Source of the DNA: Limosilactobacillus reuteri
Lineage (GTDB): Bacteria > Bacillota > Bacilli > Lactobacillales > Lactobacillaceae
Reading direction: 5' to 3'
Assembly (NCBI RefSeq): GCF_034259105.1
Contig: NZ_CP139478.1
Coordinates: 844,001 to 908,000, forward strand
DNA: 64,000 nt
Shown: in pieces, positions 36,018-45,396 of the stretch
Numbering within the stretch: position 1 is the first letter of the stretch
Layout: the number at the start of each line of letters is the position of its first letter
The notes under the pieces: generated by a model
Databases searched by the model: none
What the model was told of the DNA's origin: nothing
What the model saw: the letters and a program-made list of their open reading frames with translations, nothing else
Program-made: the position numbers and the translations under genes

Positions 36018-36995
36018 ATGTGCACATCAGTAATTTATACAGCAGGTGATTATTACTTTGGCCGTAACCTTGATTTGGAAGTCAACCTTGGTCAAGAAGT
36101 AGTGATCACCCCACGTAATAAGACTTTAGAATTTCGGGAAATACCAAACCTTGAACACCATTATGCAATTATTGGAATGTCGATTGTTCGCGATGATTAT
36201 CCATTATATTTTGATGGGGTAAATGAAAAGGGTGTTGGAATGGCAGGCCTTAATTTTGATGGTCCAGCTCATTATTTCCCAGTCCAAGAAGGAAAAGATA
36301 ATATTGCATCATTTGAATTAGTTCCTTATATTCTTGCGGCTGCTTCCTCAGTTGCTGAAGCGAAGAAGTTACTTTCAAATGCAAACATTGCTAATATTAA
36401 TTTTTCTGATAAACTCCAAGCTGCACCGCTACACTGGATTATTGCTGATAAAACGGGTGCTTCTGTGACTGTTGAATCCACCGCAAAAGGATTGAATGTT
36501 TATGATAACCCAGTTGGTGTTTTGACAAATAATCCGGAGTTTCCTCGTCAATTATTAAATCTTAGTAACTATCGTAGTGTTGCACCTGCTAATCCGGCTA
36601 ACGTATTTGCACCTAATGTCGACCTACCAGTTTATAGCCGGGGCTTAGGGACCCATTTTCTCCCGGGAGGAATGGATTCTGAAAGTCGTTTTGTTAAGGC
36701 TACTTTCACTAAGATGCATGCCCCAGTTGGTAATTCTGAAGTTGAGAATATTACCAACTATTTCCACATTCTTCAATCTGTCGAACAACAAAAGGGTTTG
36801 GATGAAGTAGCACCGGATACTTTTGAATATACGATCTACTCTGATGGTTCAAACCTAAAGAAGGGCATTTTTTACTACAAGACTTACGAAAACAGTCAAA
36901 TTAATGCAGTTGATATGCATAAGGAAGACCTTGAAGCATCAGAATTAATTACCTATTCAGTTCAAAATAAACAAATTATTAACCAACAAAATTAA
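36018..36995 (+). CDS. bsh: Bile salt hydrolase (choloylglycine hydrolase)
   Basis: BSH hydrolyses glycine- and taurine-conjugated bile acids and is an N-terminal nucleophile hydrolase. The 325-residue protein starts MCTSVIYTAGDYYFGRNLDLE, so Cys2 becomes the catalytic N terminus; Arg16 and Asp19 are the expected partners, and VLTNNPEF holds a conserved Asn. The length is normal. The ribosome site is poor (AAAGAAAAAT). An IS30 element ends 38 bases upstream, so transcription may depend on the element or use a very short leader. The gene points to life in the vertebrate gut. Confidence 0.95.
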   Translation: MCTSVIYTAGDYYFGRNLDLEVNLGQEVVITPRNKTLEFREIPNLEHHYAIIGMSIVRDDYPLYFDGVNEKGVGMAGLNFDGPAHYFPVQEGKDNIASFELVPYILAAASSVAEAKKLLSNANIANINFSDKLQAAPLHWIIADKTGASVTVESTAKGLNVYDNPVGVLTNNPEFPRQLLNLSNYRSVAPANPANVFAPNVDLPVYSRGLGTHFLPGGMDSESRFVKATFTKMHAPVGNSEVENITNYFHILQSVEQQKGLDEVAPDTFEYTIYSDGSNLKKGIFYYKTYENSQINAVDMHKEDLEASELITYSVQNKQIINQQN

Positions 36996-37009
36996 ATAAT
37001 TATTCTATC

Positions 37010-37066
37010 TCTAAACTCTTTTTATGCATGAATAACTTATATTTTATGCATAAAAAGAGTTTTTTT
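37010..37066 (+). terminator. Terminator after bsh
   Basis: AAACTCTTTTTATGCAT pairs perfectly with ATGCATAAAAAGAGTTT, followed by TTTTT. Confidence 0.88.
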
Positions 37067-37086
37067 GAAAAAATATGCTAAAACTA

Positions 37087-37115
37087 TTGATTTTTATTCA
37101 TAATAATCGTATATT
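37087..37115 (+). promoter_or_regulatory. Promoter of argGH
   Basis: TTGATT and TATATT are separated by 17 bases, 40 bases before the argG ATG. The spacer reads TATTCATAATAAT, which loosely resembles half-sites of ArgR boxes. An arginine-responsive operator is possible but not shown. Confidence 0.6.
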
Positions 37116-37154
37116 TATAAACAACGAATTTCAAATGAGATGGAGGACGAGATT

Positions 37155-38387
37155 ATGTCAAAAGAAAAAATTGTTTTAGCTTACTCTGGTGGTTTAGATA
37201 CTTCAGTTGCAATTGCGTGGCTCAAAAATAAGGGGTATGACGTAATTGCATGTTGTATTGATGTGGGTGAAGGAAAAGACCTTGAAGCGATTAAGGAAAA
37301 GGGTCTCCAAGTTGGTGCGTGGAAGTCAGTAGTGATTGATGCCAAGCGTGACTTTGCTGAACAATTTGTATTACCAGCTCTTCAAGCCCATGCAATGTAT
37401 GAGCAAAAGTACCCATTAGTTTCAGCACTTTCTCGTCCCTTAATCGTTCAAAAACTAGTTGCAGTTGCTAATCAATACGGTGCGACTGCTATTGCCCATG
37501 GTTGTACTGGAAAGGGAAATGATCAGGTTCGGTTTGAAGCAGGTATTCATGCTTTAGCACCAGATATGAAGATTGAAGATCCAATTCGGGATTGGCACTG
37601 GTCACGGGAAGAAGAAATTCAATACGCTAAGGATAATGGCATTCCTGTTCCAATCACAAAGGCTAGTCCTTATTCCATTGATGAGAACTTATGGGGCCGG
37701 GCAAATGAATGTGGAATTCTTGAAGATCCATGGGCTGCGGCACCTGCTGATGCATATGATCGGACAGTTTCAATTGAAGAAGCCCCTGATACCCCAACCA
37801 CAATTGAAATTACCTTTAATGAAGGGGTTCCTACAGCAATTGATGGTGAAGAAATGCCGCTTGACCAGTTAATTATGAAACTGGACAAATTAGCTGGTAG
37901 TCATGGGATTGGTCGGATTGATCACGTTGAAAACCGGCTTGTTGGTATTAAGTCACGGGAAATTTATGAATGCCCAGCTGCAACTGTTTTATTGGCAGCC
38001 CATAAAGACTTGGAAGACCTGACCCAAGAACGGGAAGTAGCGCACTTTAAACCATTAATTGAACAAAAGATGAGTGAAATTATTTATAATGGGCTTTGGT
38101 ATTCACCATTAATGAAATCTTTAGTTGCTTTTATTGATGAATCACAAGCGGTTGTTAATGGAGTGGTAAGGGTTAAATTGTTTAAGGGAAATGTAATTTG
38201 TGAAGGTCGGAAATCACCAAATTCACTTTATGATAAGAACTTGGCAACTTACACTTCTGCTGATGAATTTGACCAAGAAGCTGCTACTGGCTTTATTAAA
38301 CTTTGGGAATTACCAGATAAGGTCTATGCTCAAGTACAAAACAAAAATAAAAAGAAAGTAAAGGAGAATACAAGCGATGCCTATTAA
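37155..38387 (+). CDS. argG: Argininosuccinate synthase
   Basis: ArgG joins citrulline and aspartate, using ATP, to give argininosuccinate. The 410-residue protein begins with the PP-loop motif [14 protein letters not shown] and has [14 protein letters not shown] and the [12 protein letters not shown] segment of the family. The start is the ATG eight bases after GATGGAGG; an upstream ATG overlaps that site. It overlaps argH by 11 bases, so the pair is an operon. With ArgH it makes arginine from citrulline; no other arg gene is in the window. Confidence 0.96.
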   Translation: MSKEKIVLAYSGGLDTSVAIAWLKNKGYDVIACCIDVGEGKDLEAIKEKGLQVGAWKSVVIDAKRDFAEQFVLPALQAHAMYEQKYPLVSALSRPLIVQKLVAVANQYGATAIAHGCTGKGNDQVRFEAGIHALAPDMKIEDPIRDWHWSREEEIQYAKDNGIPVPITKASPYSIDENLWGRANECGILEDPWAAAPADAYDRTVSIEEAPDTPTTIEITFNEGVPTAIDGEEMPLDQLIMKLDKLAGSHGIGRIDHVENRLVGIKSREIYECPAATVLLAAHKDLEDLTQEREVAHFKPLIEQKMSEIIYNGLWYSPLMKSLVAFIDESQAVVNGVVRVKLFKGNVICEGRKSPNSLYDKNLATYTSADEFDQEAATGFIKLWELPDKVYAQVQNKNKKKVKENTSDAY

Positions 38388-39762
38388 GAGAATGTGGGGT
38401 GGCCGGTTTGAAGAAGCCGGTGACCAACTAGTTAACCAATTTAATGCGTCAATCAGTTTTGATCAAGAAATGGCTCAAGAAGACATTGAAGGTTCATTAG
38501 CCCATGTAAAAATGCTGAAAGAAACACAAATTTTATCAGCAGATGATGCTGATAAGATTATTGCTGGACTTAAGAAGTTACGTGAGCGATTAACTAGTGA
38601 AGGACTCCCATTTTCGATTGACAATGAAGACATTCATATGAATATTGAGGCATTGCTGACAGAAGAAATTGGCCCCGTTGCTGGTAAGCTTCATACTGGG
38701 CGGAGCAGAAATGATCAAGTTGCAACTGACCTTCATTTATATGTAAAGAAGCGGTTGCCCATTATCATTAATGAATTGAAAAACTTACAGGCAGAATTAG
38801 TAGATAAAGCAGCAGAAAATGTTGAAACGATTATGCCAGGGTACACTCATATGCAACATGCTCAGCCAATTTCGTATGGGCACTATCTCATGGCTTATTT
38901 CCAAATGTTTCAGCGAGATGTTGAACGTTTTGAATTTAACCAGCAGCACACGGATTTATCACCCCTAGGAGCGGCTGCTTTAGCTGGGACCACTTTCCCA
39001 ATTGATCGCCAATTAAGTGCAAAGTATTTAGGTTTTGCTGAACCATACCATAATTCACTGGACGCCGTTTCTGATCGGGATTTTGCCCTTGAATTTTTAA
39101 GTAACGCAAGTATTTTGATGATGCACTTGTCACGGTTATGTGAAGAACTGATTTATTGGTGTAGTTATGAATTTGGCTATTTAGAATTGGCAGATTCATA
39201 TTCGACTGGTAGTTCGATTATGCCCCAAAAGAAGAACCCTGATATGGCAGAATTGATTCGTGGTAAAGTTGGGCGAGTTTATGGTGATCTTTTTGGCTTA
39301 TTAACGACAATGAAGGGACTTCCGCTTGCTTATAACAAGGATATGCAAGAAGATAAGGAAGGCTTATTCGACGCGGTGAAGACGATTCTTCCAAGTATCA
39401 AGATCATGACCGGGATGATTGCCACCCTTCAAGTAAAGAAAGAAGCCATGGAGCATGCAACTCATCATGACTTTTCTAATGCCACTGAATTAGCAGATTA
39501 TCTCGCTACTAAAGGAATTCCATTTAGAGAAGCGCATGAGATTGTCGGTGAACTAGTATTGAAGGGACTTAAGACAGGGACAAATCTTGTTGATATTCCA
39601 TTAGACGAATATAAAAAGATTTCGCCCAAAATTGAAGAAGATGTTTATACCTGCTTACAACCTAAAGTCGCGGTTGAACGGCGGAATTCTTATGGTGGAA
39701 CTGGTTTTGATCAAGTTCGTCAACAAATTAGAGATGCTAAGAAAATTTTAGAAGGTAAATAA
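38377..39762 (+). CDS. argH: Argininosuccinate lyase
   Basis: ArgH cleaves argininosuccinate to arginine and fumarate. The 461-residue protein belongs to the fumarase/aspartase superfamily, with [17 protein letters not shown], the TPGYTHMQ-like [11 protein letters not shown], and the signature loop [12 protein letters not shown] that holds the catalytic serine. The ribosome site AAGGAGAA lies inside the end of argG. A terminator follows. Confidence 0.97.
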   Translation: MPIKRMWGGRFEEAGDQLVNQFNASISFDQEMAQEDIEGSLAHVKMLKETQILSADDADKIIAGLKKLRERLTSEGLPFSIDNEDIHMNIEALLTEEIGPVAGKLHTGRSRNDQVATDLHLYVKKRLPIIINELKNLQAELVDKAAENVETIMPGYTHMQHAQPISYGHYLMAYFQMFQRDVERFEFNQQHTDLSPLGAAALAGTTFPIDRQLSAKYLGFAEPYHNSLDAVSDRDFALEFLSNASILMMHLSRLCEELIYWCSYEFGYLELADSYSTGSSIMPQKKNPDMAELIRGKVGRVYGDLFGLLTTMKGLPLAYNKDMQEDKEGLFDAVKTILPSIKIMTGMIATLQVKKEAMEHATHHDFSNATELADYLATKGIPFREAHEIVGELVLKGLKTGTNLVDIPLDEYKKISPKIEEDVYTCLQPKVAVERRNSYGGTGFDQVRQQIRDAKKILEGK

Positions 39763-39787
39763 TTTCCACGATATCGTAACAATATTC

Positions 39788-39829
39788 GTAAAAAGAGGCT
39801 ATCGAAAGTGATTAGCCTCAATTTTTTTG
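39788..39829 (+). terminator. Terminator after argH
   Basis: AAGAGGCTA and TTAGCCTCAA pair around a short loop and run into TTTTTTT. Confidence 0.85.
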
Positions 39830-39832
39830 CTC

Positions 39833-39877
39833 AATAGTAACCCTTATATTGAATCGGGGTTTACTATTGAATATAAT
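39833..39877 (+). promoter_or_regulatory. BirA operator and promoter of bioY-birA
   Basis: AATAGTAACC, 15 bases, GGTTTACTATT is an inverted repeat with the half-site form and N15 spacing of Gram-positive biotin operators. The promoter TTGAAT (39849-39854), 17 bases, TATAAT (39872-39877) is interwoven with it, with the -35 box lying between the half-sites. Bound biotin-loaded BirA should block RNA polymerase. Both downstream genes fit this control. Confidence 0.85.
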
Positions 39878-39904
39878 TAATGCAAAAATAAAGGATTTAC
39901 GATA

Positions 39905-40468
39905 ATGATTAGGGAAAAGATAAGTTTATCAATTTATGAAATGACTGTCGTTGCCATGATGATTGCAATTATTGTTATTTTAGGAGCAGTCCCGGGAATT
40001 CCGGTGGGGGTTATTCCGGTGCCGATTGTTCTACAAAACATGGGAATAATAATTGCTGGAGAATTACTTGGACCAAGATTAGGAACATTTGCTGTATGGC
40101 TCTTCTTGTTTTTAGTTGTGCTTGGATTGCCAGTGCTTTCTGGTGGACGCGGTGGAATGGTGACAATATTAGGCCCAACTGGCGGATATATTTTTGCTTG
40201 GTTATTTGTCCCATTGTTGATTGGTTTTAGTCTAAAATTAAGTTGGCATTATGGGATGACACAGGGGATAACTGAATTCCTAATTGTTTGGCTATGGGGT
40301 GTAATCTTTGTGGAAGGAGTCGGCGTAATCTGGTTAGCTAATCAATTACATACCACGCTTATTTCTGCCTTGGCTTCCAATGTTTTATTTGTTTTTGGCG
40401 ATACAATCAAAGCACTTATTGCTGTCTCAATTACTCGCCGTTTACGACACATTAAGGTTTTTTGTTAA
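39905..40468 (+). CDS. bioY: Biotin transporter BioY
   Basis: BioY is the substrate-binding S component of the energy-coupling factor transporter for biotin. The 187-residue protein has about six membrane helices and the family segments TVVAMMIAIIVILGAVPGIP, PVPIVLQNMGIIIAGELLG and GRGGMVTILGPTGGYIFAW. The ATP-binding and T components are shared and not encoded here. It is first behind the biotin operator and is followed after 13 bases by birA, which encodes the regulator. Confidence 0.95.
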   Translation: MIREKISLSIYEMTVVAMMIAIIVILGAVPGIPVGVIPVPIVLQNMGIIIAGELLGPRLGTFAVWLFLFLVVLGLPVLSGGRGGMVTILGPTGGYIFAWLFVPLLIGFSLKLSWHYGMTQGITEFLIVWLWGVIFVEGVGVIWLANQLHTTLISALASNVLFVFGDTIKALIAVSITRRLRHIKVFC

Positions 40469-40481
40469 GGAGATGGTTAGA

Positions 40482-41453
40482 ATGGTTCATTCGACGGCAC
40501 AGAAAATTTTATGGCAATTACTTTCAGCACCAGATTCATGGATTTCTGGAAATGATTTAGCAAAGCGATTTAATATTAGTCGTGAATCTGTTTGGAAGGC
40601 CATCAACGGTTTACGAAAAAACGGAAATAATATTGAAAGTCGTAGAAACCTTGGATACCGTTTTAACGGAAATTCAAGGTTGAGTGCTGATATTATTGAT
40701 TTTTATACTCATAATCACTTTAAGAATCGTCTTTACGTTGAAAATCAGGTTAGCTCAACTCAAAGCATCGCGAAAGCTTTTTTGAGTCACCACCTAGTTA
40801 GTGCGCCAACGGTATTTATCGCTGATCATCAAACTGCTGGCTATGGAAGACAGGGACGGTCCTTTTACTCTCCGGCAGCAACTGGCTTGTACTTTAGTAT
40901 GATTCTGCCTAGCCCAACAGACAGACCACTACAAGCTGGGTTAATGACAACGACCTTTGCAGTTTTAATTGGGGAAGTTCTTAAACAATTTTTCCCTGCT
41001 CAAGACTTTCGGTACAAATGGGTCAACGATATTTATTTAAACCATAAAAAAGTCGGTGGAATTTTGACTGAGGCAGTAGTAGACCTTGAATCAAGAACAA
41101 CGGCATCCTTAGTGGTAGGAATTGGTTTGAATATAACTACAAAAGAATTTCCGCTGGGCCTTAAAAATAAAGCGACAGGAATAGCACCAGCAGATCGTAA
41201 TCTTTTAGTCAGCCGTCTTATTGAGACGATTGCTAATAATTATTCAGACTATGATAATCCTCAGTATCTTGAGCAATATCGCCAAGACTCAATGATTTTA
41301 GGACAGAAGGTGAACTTGTTAGTAAATGGTGAGGTTATTGCTGGAACTGCTAAAAAAATAGAAAATGATGGTGCGTTAACAATTCGCCTGGTAGACGGAA
41401 AAACGAAAACTTTTAATAGTGGGGAAGTAGTTAAAGTTAATTTTGAAAAATAA
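40482..41453 (+). CDS. birA: Bifunctional biotin-protein ligase / biotin operon repressor
   Basis: BirA attaches biotin to carboxylase carrier proteins and, when no acceptor is free, represses biotin genes. The 323-residue product has an N-terminal winged helix (ISGNDLAKRFNISRESVWKAINGL), the ligase domain with the biotinyl-AMP loop GYGRQGRSFYSP and KWVNDIYLNHKKVGGIL, and a C-terminal SH3-like domain. The start is the ATG nine bases after AAGGAG. The intact DNA-binding domain and the operator upstream of bioY together suggest autoregulation of the bioY-birA unit. Confidence 0.95.
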   Translation: MVHSTAQKILWQLLSAPDSWISGNDLAKRFNISRESVWKAINGLRKNGNNIESRRNLGYRFNGNSRLSADIIDFYTHNHFKNRLYVENQVSSTQSIAKAFLSHHLVSAPTVFIADHQTAGYGRQGRSFYSPAATGLYFSMILPSPTDRPLQAGLMTTTFAVLIGEVLKQFFPAQDFRYKWVNDIYLNHKKVGGILTEAVVDLESRTTASLVVGIGLNITTKEFPLGLKNKATGIAPADRNLLVSRLIETIANNYSDYDNPQYLEQYRQDSMILGQKVNLLVNGEVIAGTAKKIENDGALTIRLVDGKTKTFNSGEVVKVNFEK

Positions 41454-41552
41454 CTTAGATCCCTTAGAAAAGCTTGCAGTGGTGAGGTTAAAAGTGATCT
41501 ATGATACAATTATCATTAAATAAAGTCTGCTAAATTAAAGGAGATTGTATAG

Positions 41553-42560
41553 GTGGGAGAACAAAAAACGATTGAACAAACTTTTCAAATTGAAAGTCCA
41601 GAAATAGAAGTTGGCTTACTAGGAACACAGGATAAGTTTGTAAGCCTGATTGAACAAGGAATGGATGTTGAAATCCGACCATTCGGTGAAAATCTTAAAG
41701 TAAGGGGACAAGAAGAAGACGTTAAACTTACGATCGATGTATTTCGTGCCCTTATTTCGTTGCTAAATCAAGGGATCCGCATCCATAGTACAGATATTGT
41801 TAGTGCGATGAAGATGGCACATCGTGGAACACTGGAATATTTTGCTGACCTCTACAGTGAAACGATTATTAAGGACCGCCGGGGAAGAGCCATTCGGGTA
41901 AAAAATTTTGGTCAGCGGCAGTATGTTAACGCGATGAAGCATAATGATATTACGTTTGGGATTGGCCCTGCCGGAACAGGGAAAACTTACCTAGCAGTCG
42001 CAATGGCCGTGGCATCCTTAAAGCGTGGCGAAGTGGAACGAATTATCTTGACGCGACCAGCAGTTGAAGCTGGTGAAAGTCTAGGATTCTTACCTGGTGA
42101 CCTTCGTGAAAAAGTAGATCCTTATTTACGACCAATTTATGATGCCTTGAATGATATTTTTGGAGCTGATCATACGCAACGGTTAATCGATCGGGGGATT
42201 ATCGAAATTGCCCCTCTTGCTTATATGCGTGGACGAACTCTTGATGGAGCATTTGTAATTTTAGATGAAGCCCAAAATACGACTAATGCCCAAATGAAGA
42301 TGTTCCTTACCCGTTTAGGCTTTGGTTCAAAAATGGTTATTAATGGGGATGTTTCACAAATTGACCTTCCACATGGGACGCGTAGTGGTCTTGTAAACGC
42401 GCAACGAATTTTGAATAATATTAAGTCAATTAAGTTTGTTAAATTTAGTGCAGAAGATGTTGTTCGTCACCCAGTTGTAGCACGGATTATTACTGCTTAC
42501 GAGGACCAGACATCAAAGCGATTAGCAGAAAAAGATAAAGAGACAAAAGAGGAAAAATGA
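41553..42560 (+). CDS. phoH: PhoH-like ATPase
   Basis: This 335-residue P-loop ATPase of the PhoH family shows Walker A GPAGTGKTY, the RPAVEAGESLGFLPGD segment and Walker B with FVILDEAQNTT. It is linked in many genomes to ybeY and RNA processing. Translation starts at GTG behind AAAGGAGA. An extended -10 (TGATACAAT) lies at about 41502-41510. Its TGA stop overlaps the ybeY start codons. It heads the phoH-ybeY-dgkA-era-recO operon. Confidence 0.94.
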   Translation: MGEQKTIEQTFQIESPEIEVGLLGTQDKFVSLIEQGMDVEIRPFGENLKVRGQEEDVKLTIDVFRALISLLNQGIRIHSTDIVSAMKMAHRGTLEYFADLYSETIIKDRRGRAIRVKNFGQRQYVNAMKHNDITFGIGPAGTGKTYLAVAMAVASLKRGEVERIILTRPAVEAGESLGFLPGDLREKVDPYLRPIYDALNDIFGADHTQRLIDRGIIEIAPLAYMRGRTLDGAFVILDEAQNTTNAQMKMFLTRLGFGSKMVINGDVSQIDLPHGTRSGLVNAQRILNNIKSIKFVKFSAEDVVRHPVVARIITAYEDQTSKRLAEKDKETKEEK

Positions 42561-43039
42561 TGGACTTGGAAATTTTCGATCAAACAACAGCACAGCTTCC
42601 AAATGAACAATTGGCGATGGTTAGGGACTTATTACAGTATGCTGCTAAAGAACTTTCCTTATCAGAAAATACAGAAATGTCTTTAACGTTTGTAAATAAT
42701 CCAGAGATAAAAAAATTAAATGCCCAGTATCGTAATGTTGACCGGGCAACTGATGTTTTAAGTTTTGCCGCAGAAGAAGAGGGAGATGAAACACCAATTA
42801 TTATGGATCCTGAAATGGCCGCTGAAATCCCTGTTAATCTTGGTGACTTATTTATTTCCATCGATAAGGTAGCAGAACAAGCAAAGTTTTTGGGCCATTC
42901 AGTTGATCGAGAGTTAGGATTTTTAGCTGTTCATGGTTTTCTTCACTTAAATGGATATGATCATGAACAGCCGGCAGATGAAGAAAAAATGTTTAAATTA
43001 CAACGGGAGATACTAGACGGTTATGGACTCACGCGATAA
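42557..43039 (+). CDS. ybeY: Endoribonuclease YbeY
   Basis: YbeY is a zinc-dependent endoribonuclease used in 16S rRNA 3'-end maturation and ribosome quality control. The 160-residue protein carries the metal motif AVHGFLHLNGYDHE (HxxxHxxxxxH) and the preceding NVDRATDVLSFAAEE region. Two ATGs in a row overlap the end of phoH, so translation is coupled. It overlaps dgkA by 17 bases. Confidence 0.95.
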   Translation: MMDLEIFDQTTAQLPNEQLAMVRDLLQYAAKELSLSENTEMSLTFVNNPEIKKLNAQYRNVDRATDVLSFAAEEEGDETPIIMDPEMAAEIPVNLGDLFISIDKVAEQAKFLGHSVDRELGFLAVHGFLHLNGYDHEQPADEEKMFKLQREILDGYGLTR

Positions 43040-43418
43040 ACATCAAACTGAGAAAAATCATCACTTAATTCAAGCAATGCGTCACGCAATCGATGGAATT
43101 ATCCAAGTATTACGTGAAGAGCGTAATATGCGGTATCATCTTTTAGCTGCCTGCTTGGCTATTATTATGTCGGCCTTATTGCAGATTTCAGCAATGGAAT
43201 GGTTATGGATTTTATTAGCAATCTTTGTTGTTTTTACATCTGAATTTCTTAATACGGTTACCGAAGCTGTTACAGATTTGATTGTTGATCACCATTATGA
43301 ATTAAATGTAAAAAAAGCTAAAGATGTTGCCGCTGGTGGCGTACTGATTTCAGCGATATTTTCGGTCTTGGTGGGTCTAATTATTTTTATTCCCCGTATA
43401 TTAGCAATTATTAGATAG
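43023..43418 (+). CDS. dgkA: Diacylglycerol/undecaprenol kinase
   Basis: This 131-residue integral membrane kinase of the DgkA family in Gram-positive bacteria phosphorylates undecaprenol to recycle the cell-wall lipid carrier. It has an N-terminal amphipathic segment ([20 protein letters not shown]), three membrane helices, and the active-site stretch [19 protein letters not shown] with [13 protein letters not shown]. The family-defining acidic residues are present. It is translated from inside the end of ybeY. Confidence 0.93.
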   Translation: MDSRDKHQTEKNHHLIQAMRHAIDGIIQVLREERNMRYHLLAACLAIIMSALLQISAMEWLWILLAIFVVFTSEFLNTVTEAVTDLIVDHHYELNVKKAKDVAAGGVLISAIFSVLVGLIIFIPRILAIIR

Positions 43419-43429
43419 GAAGTTTTAAT

Positions 43430-44335
43430 ATGGATAATCCAAATTATAAGTCTGGCTTTGTGGCAATTATTGGGCGCCCAAATGTTGGAAAATCAACTTT
43501 ATTGAATTATGTTGTCGGTCAAAAGGTAGCAATTATGAGTAATGTTGCACAGACAACGCGTAATAAGATTCAAGGAATTTATACAAGCCCAGAAGCACAG
43601 ATTATTTTTATTGATACGCCAGGAATTCATAAACCATCTACTAAATTAGGTGATTTCATGGAAAAATCAGCAATGTCAGCATTAGATGAAGTGGATGCTG
43701 TCTTATTTGTTGTTAGTGCGACTGAGAAGCGCGGCCCTGGTGATGACTTTATTATTGAACGCTTAAAGAAAGTTAATCAGCCAATCTTTTTAGTTGTTAA
43801 TAAGATCGATCAAATCAATCCCAATGATCTGCCTGAAATTGTTGATCAGTATAAAGATACCCTTCCATTTAAGGGAATTGTACCAATTTCGGCTTTGCAG
43901 GGAAATAATGTGAATAACTTAATCAATGATATTATTAAGGTTCTTCCCAATGGTCCGCAATACTACCCAGCCGATCAAGTAAGTGACCACCCTGAACGTT
44001 TTGTAATTGCAGAAATGATCCGTGAAAAGGTCTTTTTGCTGACGAGACAAGAAGTGCCGCATTCAGTAGCTGTTGATGTAACATCGATAAAGCGTGAGGA
44101 TGAAAACCATATTCATATCTCAGCCAATATTATTGTTGAACGCCCGGGCCAAAAGGGAATTATTATTGGTAAGGGTGGAAAAATGCTGAAAAAGATTGGG
44201 ACAATGGCCCGGCAAGATATTGAAAGATTACTTGGTGACAAAGTATTTCTTCAACTATGGGTAAAAGTTGTTCCTGACTGGCGTGATAAGTCTGCAATGC
44301 TAAAAGACTATGGTTATCGGAATAAAGACTATTAA
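43430..44335 (+). CDS. era: GTPase Era
   Basis: Era is an essential GTPase that binds the 3' end of 16S rRNA during 30S assembly. The 301-residue protein has GTPase motifs [22 protein letters not shown] and VNKIDQ, and a C-terminal KH domain with [19 protein letters not shown]. The ATG follows AGGAAG. It is within the ybeY-dgkA-era-recO cluster, a strongly conserved order. Confidence 0.97.
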   Translation: MDNPNYKSGFVAIIGRPNVGKSTLLNYVVGQKVAIMSNVAQTTRNKIQGIYTSPEAQIIFIDTPGIHKPSTKLGDFMEKSAMSALDEVDAVLFVVSATEKRGPGDDFIIERLKKVNQPIFLVVNKIDQINPNDLPEIVDQYKDTLPFKGIVPISALQGNNVNNLINDIIKVLPNGPQYYPADQVSDHPERFVIAEMIREKVFLLTRQEVPHSVAVDVTSIKREDENHIHISANIIVERPGQKGIIIGKGGKMLKKIGTMARQDIERLLGDKVFLQLWVKVVPDWRDKSAMLKDYGYRNKDY

Positions 44336-44350
44336 AAGGATGATGGTTAC

Positions 44351-45136
44351 ATGGCACGCGTAACCACACAATTTACTGGGATCATTATGTACCGACAGGA
44401 TTATCGTGAACGCGACCTATTAGTAAAAATGCTCACTGATAAGATTGGGCCGGCAATGTTTTTTGTAAAAAATGCTAAAAAACGTGGCTTTCGGATGACT
44501 GCTGATATCCTGCCATTCACCCATGGTACATACATTGGCTCGCTTGATGAAAATGGCTTAAGCTTTATTAATACAGCAAGTGATACTAGCCAATACAAGA
44601 ATATTGCAAGTGACATTAGCAAAAATGCATATGTTACGTATATTTTGGCATTAGTTGACAATGCTTTTAATGACGGTCGAAGCATTGGTGGTTGGTTTAA
44701 TCAAGTTGCTGCAGCCTTAGACTTAATCGAAAAAGGATTAGATGAGCAAATAATTACAAATATTATTGAAACACAGCTGTTAGTTGCTTTTGGTGTAGCA
44801 CCAATTTGGGATCGGTGTGTTGTTTGTGGTCGCAATGATCTGGCTTTAGACTTCTCTGAACAATATGGAGGGATGCTTTGTCAGAATCACTGGTCACTTG
44901 ATGAACATCGTCTTCACCTTGACCGTAAAACTGTTTATTATCTCCAACAGTTTGCCACAATTAACTTGCAGAAATTGAATTCTATTCGGATTAATCCAGC
45001 TACTAAACGACGCCTCCGACAAGTCTTGGATACTCTTTATGATAACGAGGTTGGACTAAACTTGAAGGCAAAACGGTTCATTAGACAAATGAATAAGTGG
45101 GAACAAAATATCGGAAAGTTATCAATGAACGATTGA
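44351..45136 (+). CDS. recO: DNA repair protein RecO
   Basis: RecO helps RecF and RecR load RecA onto single-stranded DNA. The 261-residue protein has an N-terminal OB fold (FTGIIMYRQDYRERDLLVKML) and a C-terminal helical domain with a zinc site (CVVCGRND and GGMLCQNH). It follows era after 15 bases. The -35 box of the next transcription unit overlaps its stop codon. Confidence 0.95.
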   Translation: MARVTTQFTGIIMYRQDYRERDLLVKMLTDKIGPAMFFVKNAKKRGFRMTADILPFTHGTYIGSLDENGLSFINTASDTSQYKNIASDISKNAYVTYILALVDNAFNDGRSIGGWFNQVAAALDLIEKGLDEQIITNIIETQLLVAFGVAPIWDRCVVCGRNDLALDFSEQYGGMLCQNHWSLDEHRLHLDRKTVYYLQQFATINLQKLNSIRINPATKRRLRQVLDTLYDNEVGLNLKAKRFIRQMNKWEQNIGKLSMND

Positions 45137-45161
45137 CATTTGTAAAATATTTTTCTATTAT
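45133..45161 (+). promoter_or_regulatory. Promoter of the glyQS T-box transcript
   Basis: TTGACA, 17 bases, TATTAT. The -35 element overlaps the TGA stop codon of recO. Confidence 0.85.
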
Positions 45162-45164
45162 AAG

Positions 45165-45376
45165 AGCGTGTTTAATTGAATATTGGCAATGACAGAGATT
45201 ATGGATAAACCAAATCAGCGATCAGGGGATAGTGCAAGCCTTGTAGTTTATTTATCCTTGGCACTCTAACAGCCGCTTAAACTAAGCTGTTTTACAGAGA
45301 TGTAAAAAAGTAGGGTGGAACCGCGATTAACTTCGTCCCTACAGTATCAATTATTTGATACTGTAGGGACCTTTTC
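45165..45376 (+). promoter_or_regulatory. T-box riboswitch, glycine type, controlling glyQS
   Basis: The leader has the distal Stem I motif ending GTGCAAGCC, a candidate specifier GGC (45260-45262) 19 bases later, and the T-box core AGGGTGGAACCGCG (45312-45325). A long terminator follows, with arms GTCCCTACAGTATCAA and TTGATACTGTAGGGAC and then a T-run. Uncharged tRNA-Gly would favour the antiterminator and allow glyQS transcription. Confidence 0.95.
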
Positions 45377-45396
45377 ATTGAAAGGAGAAGTAAAGT

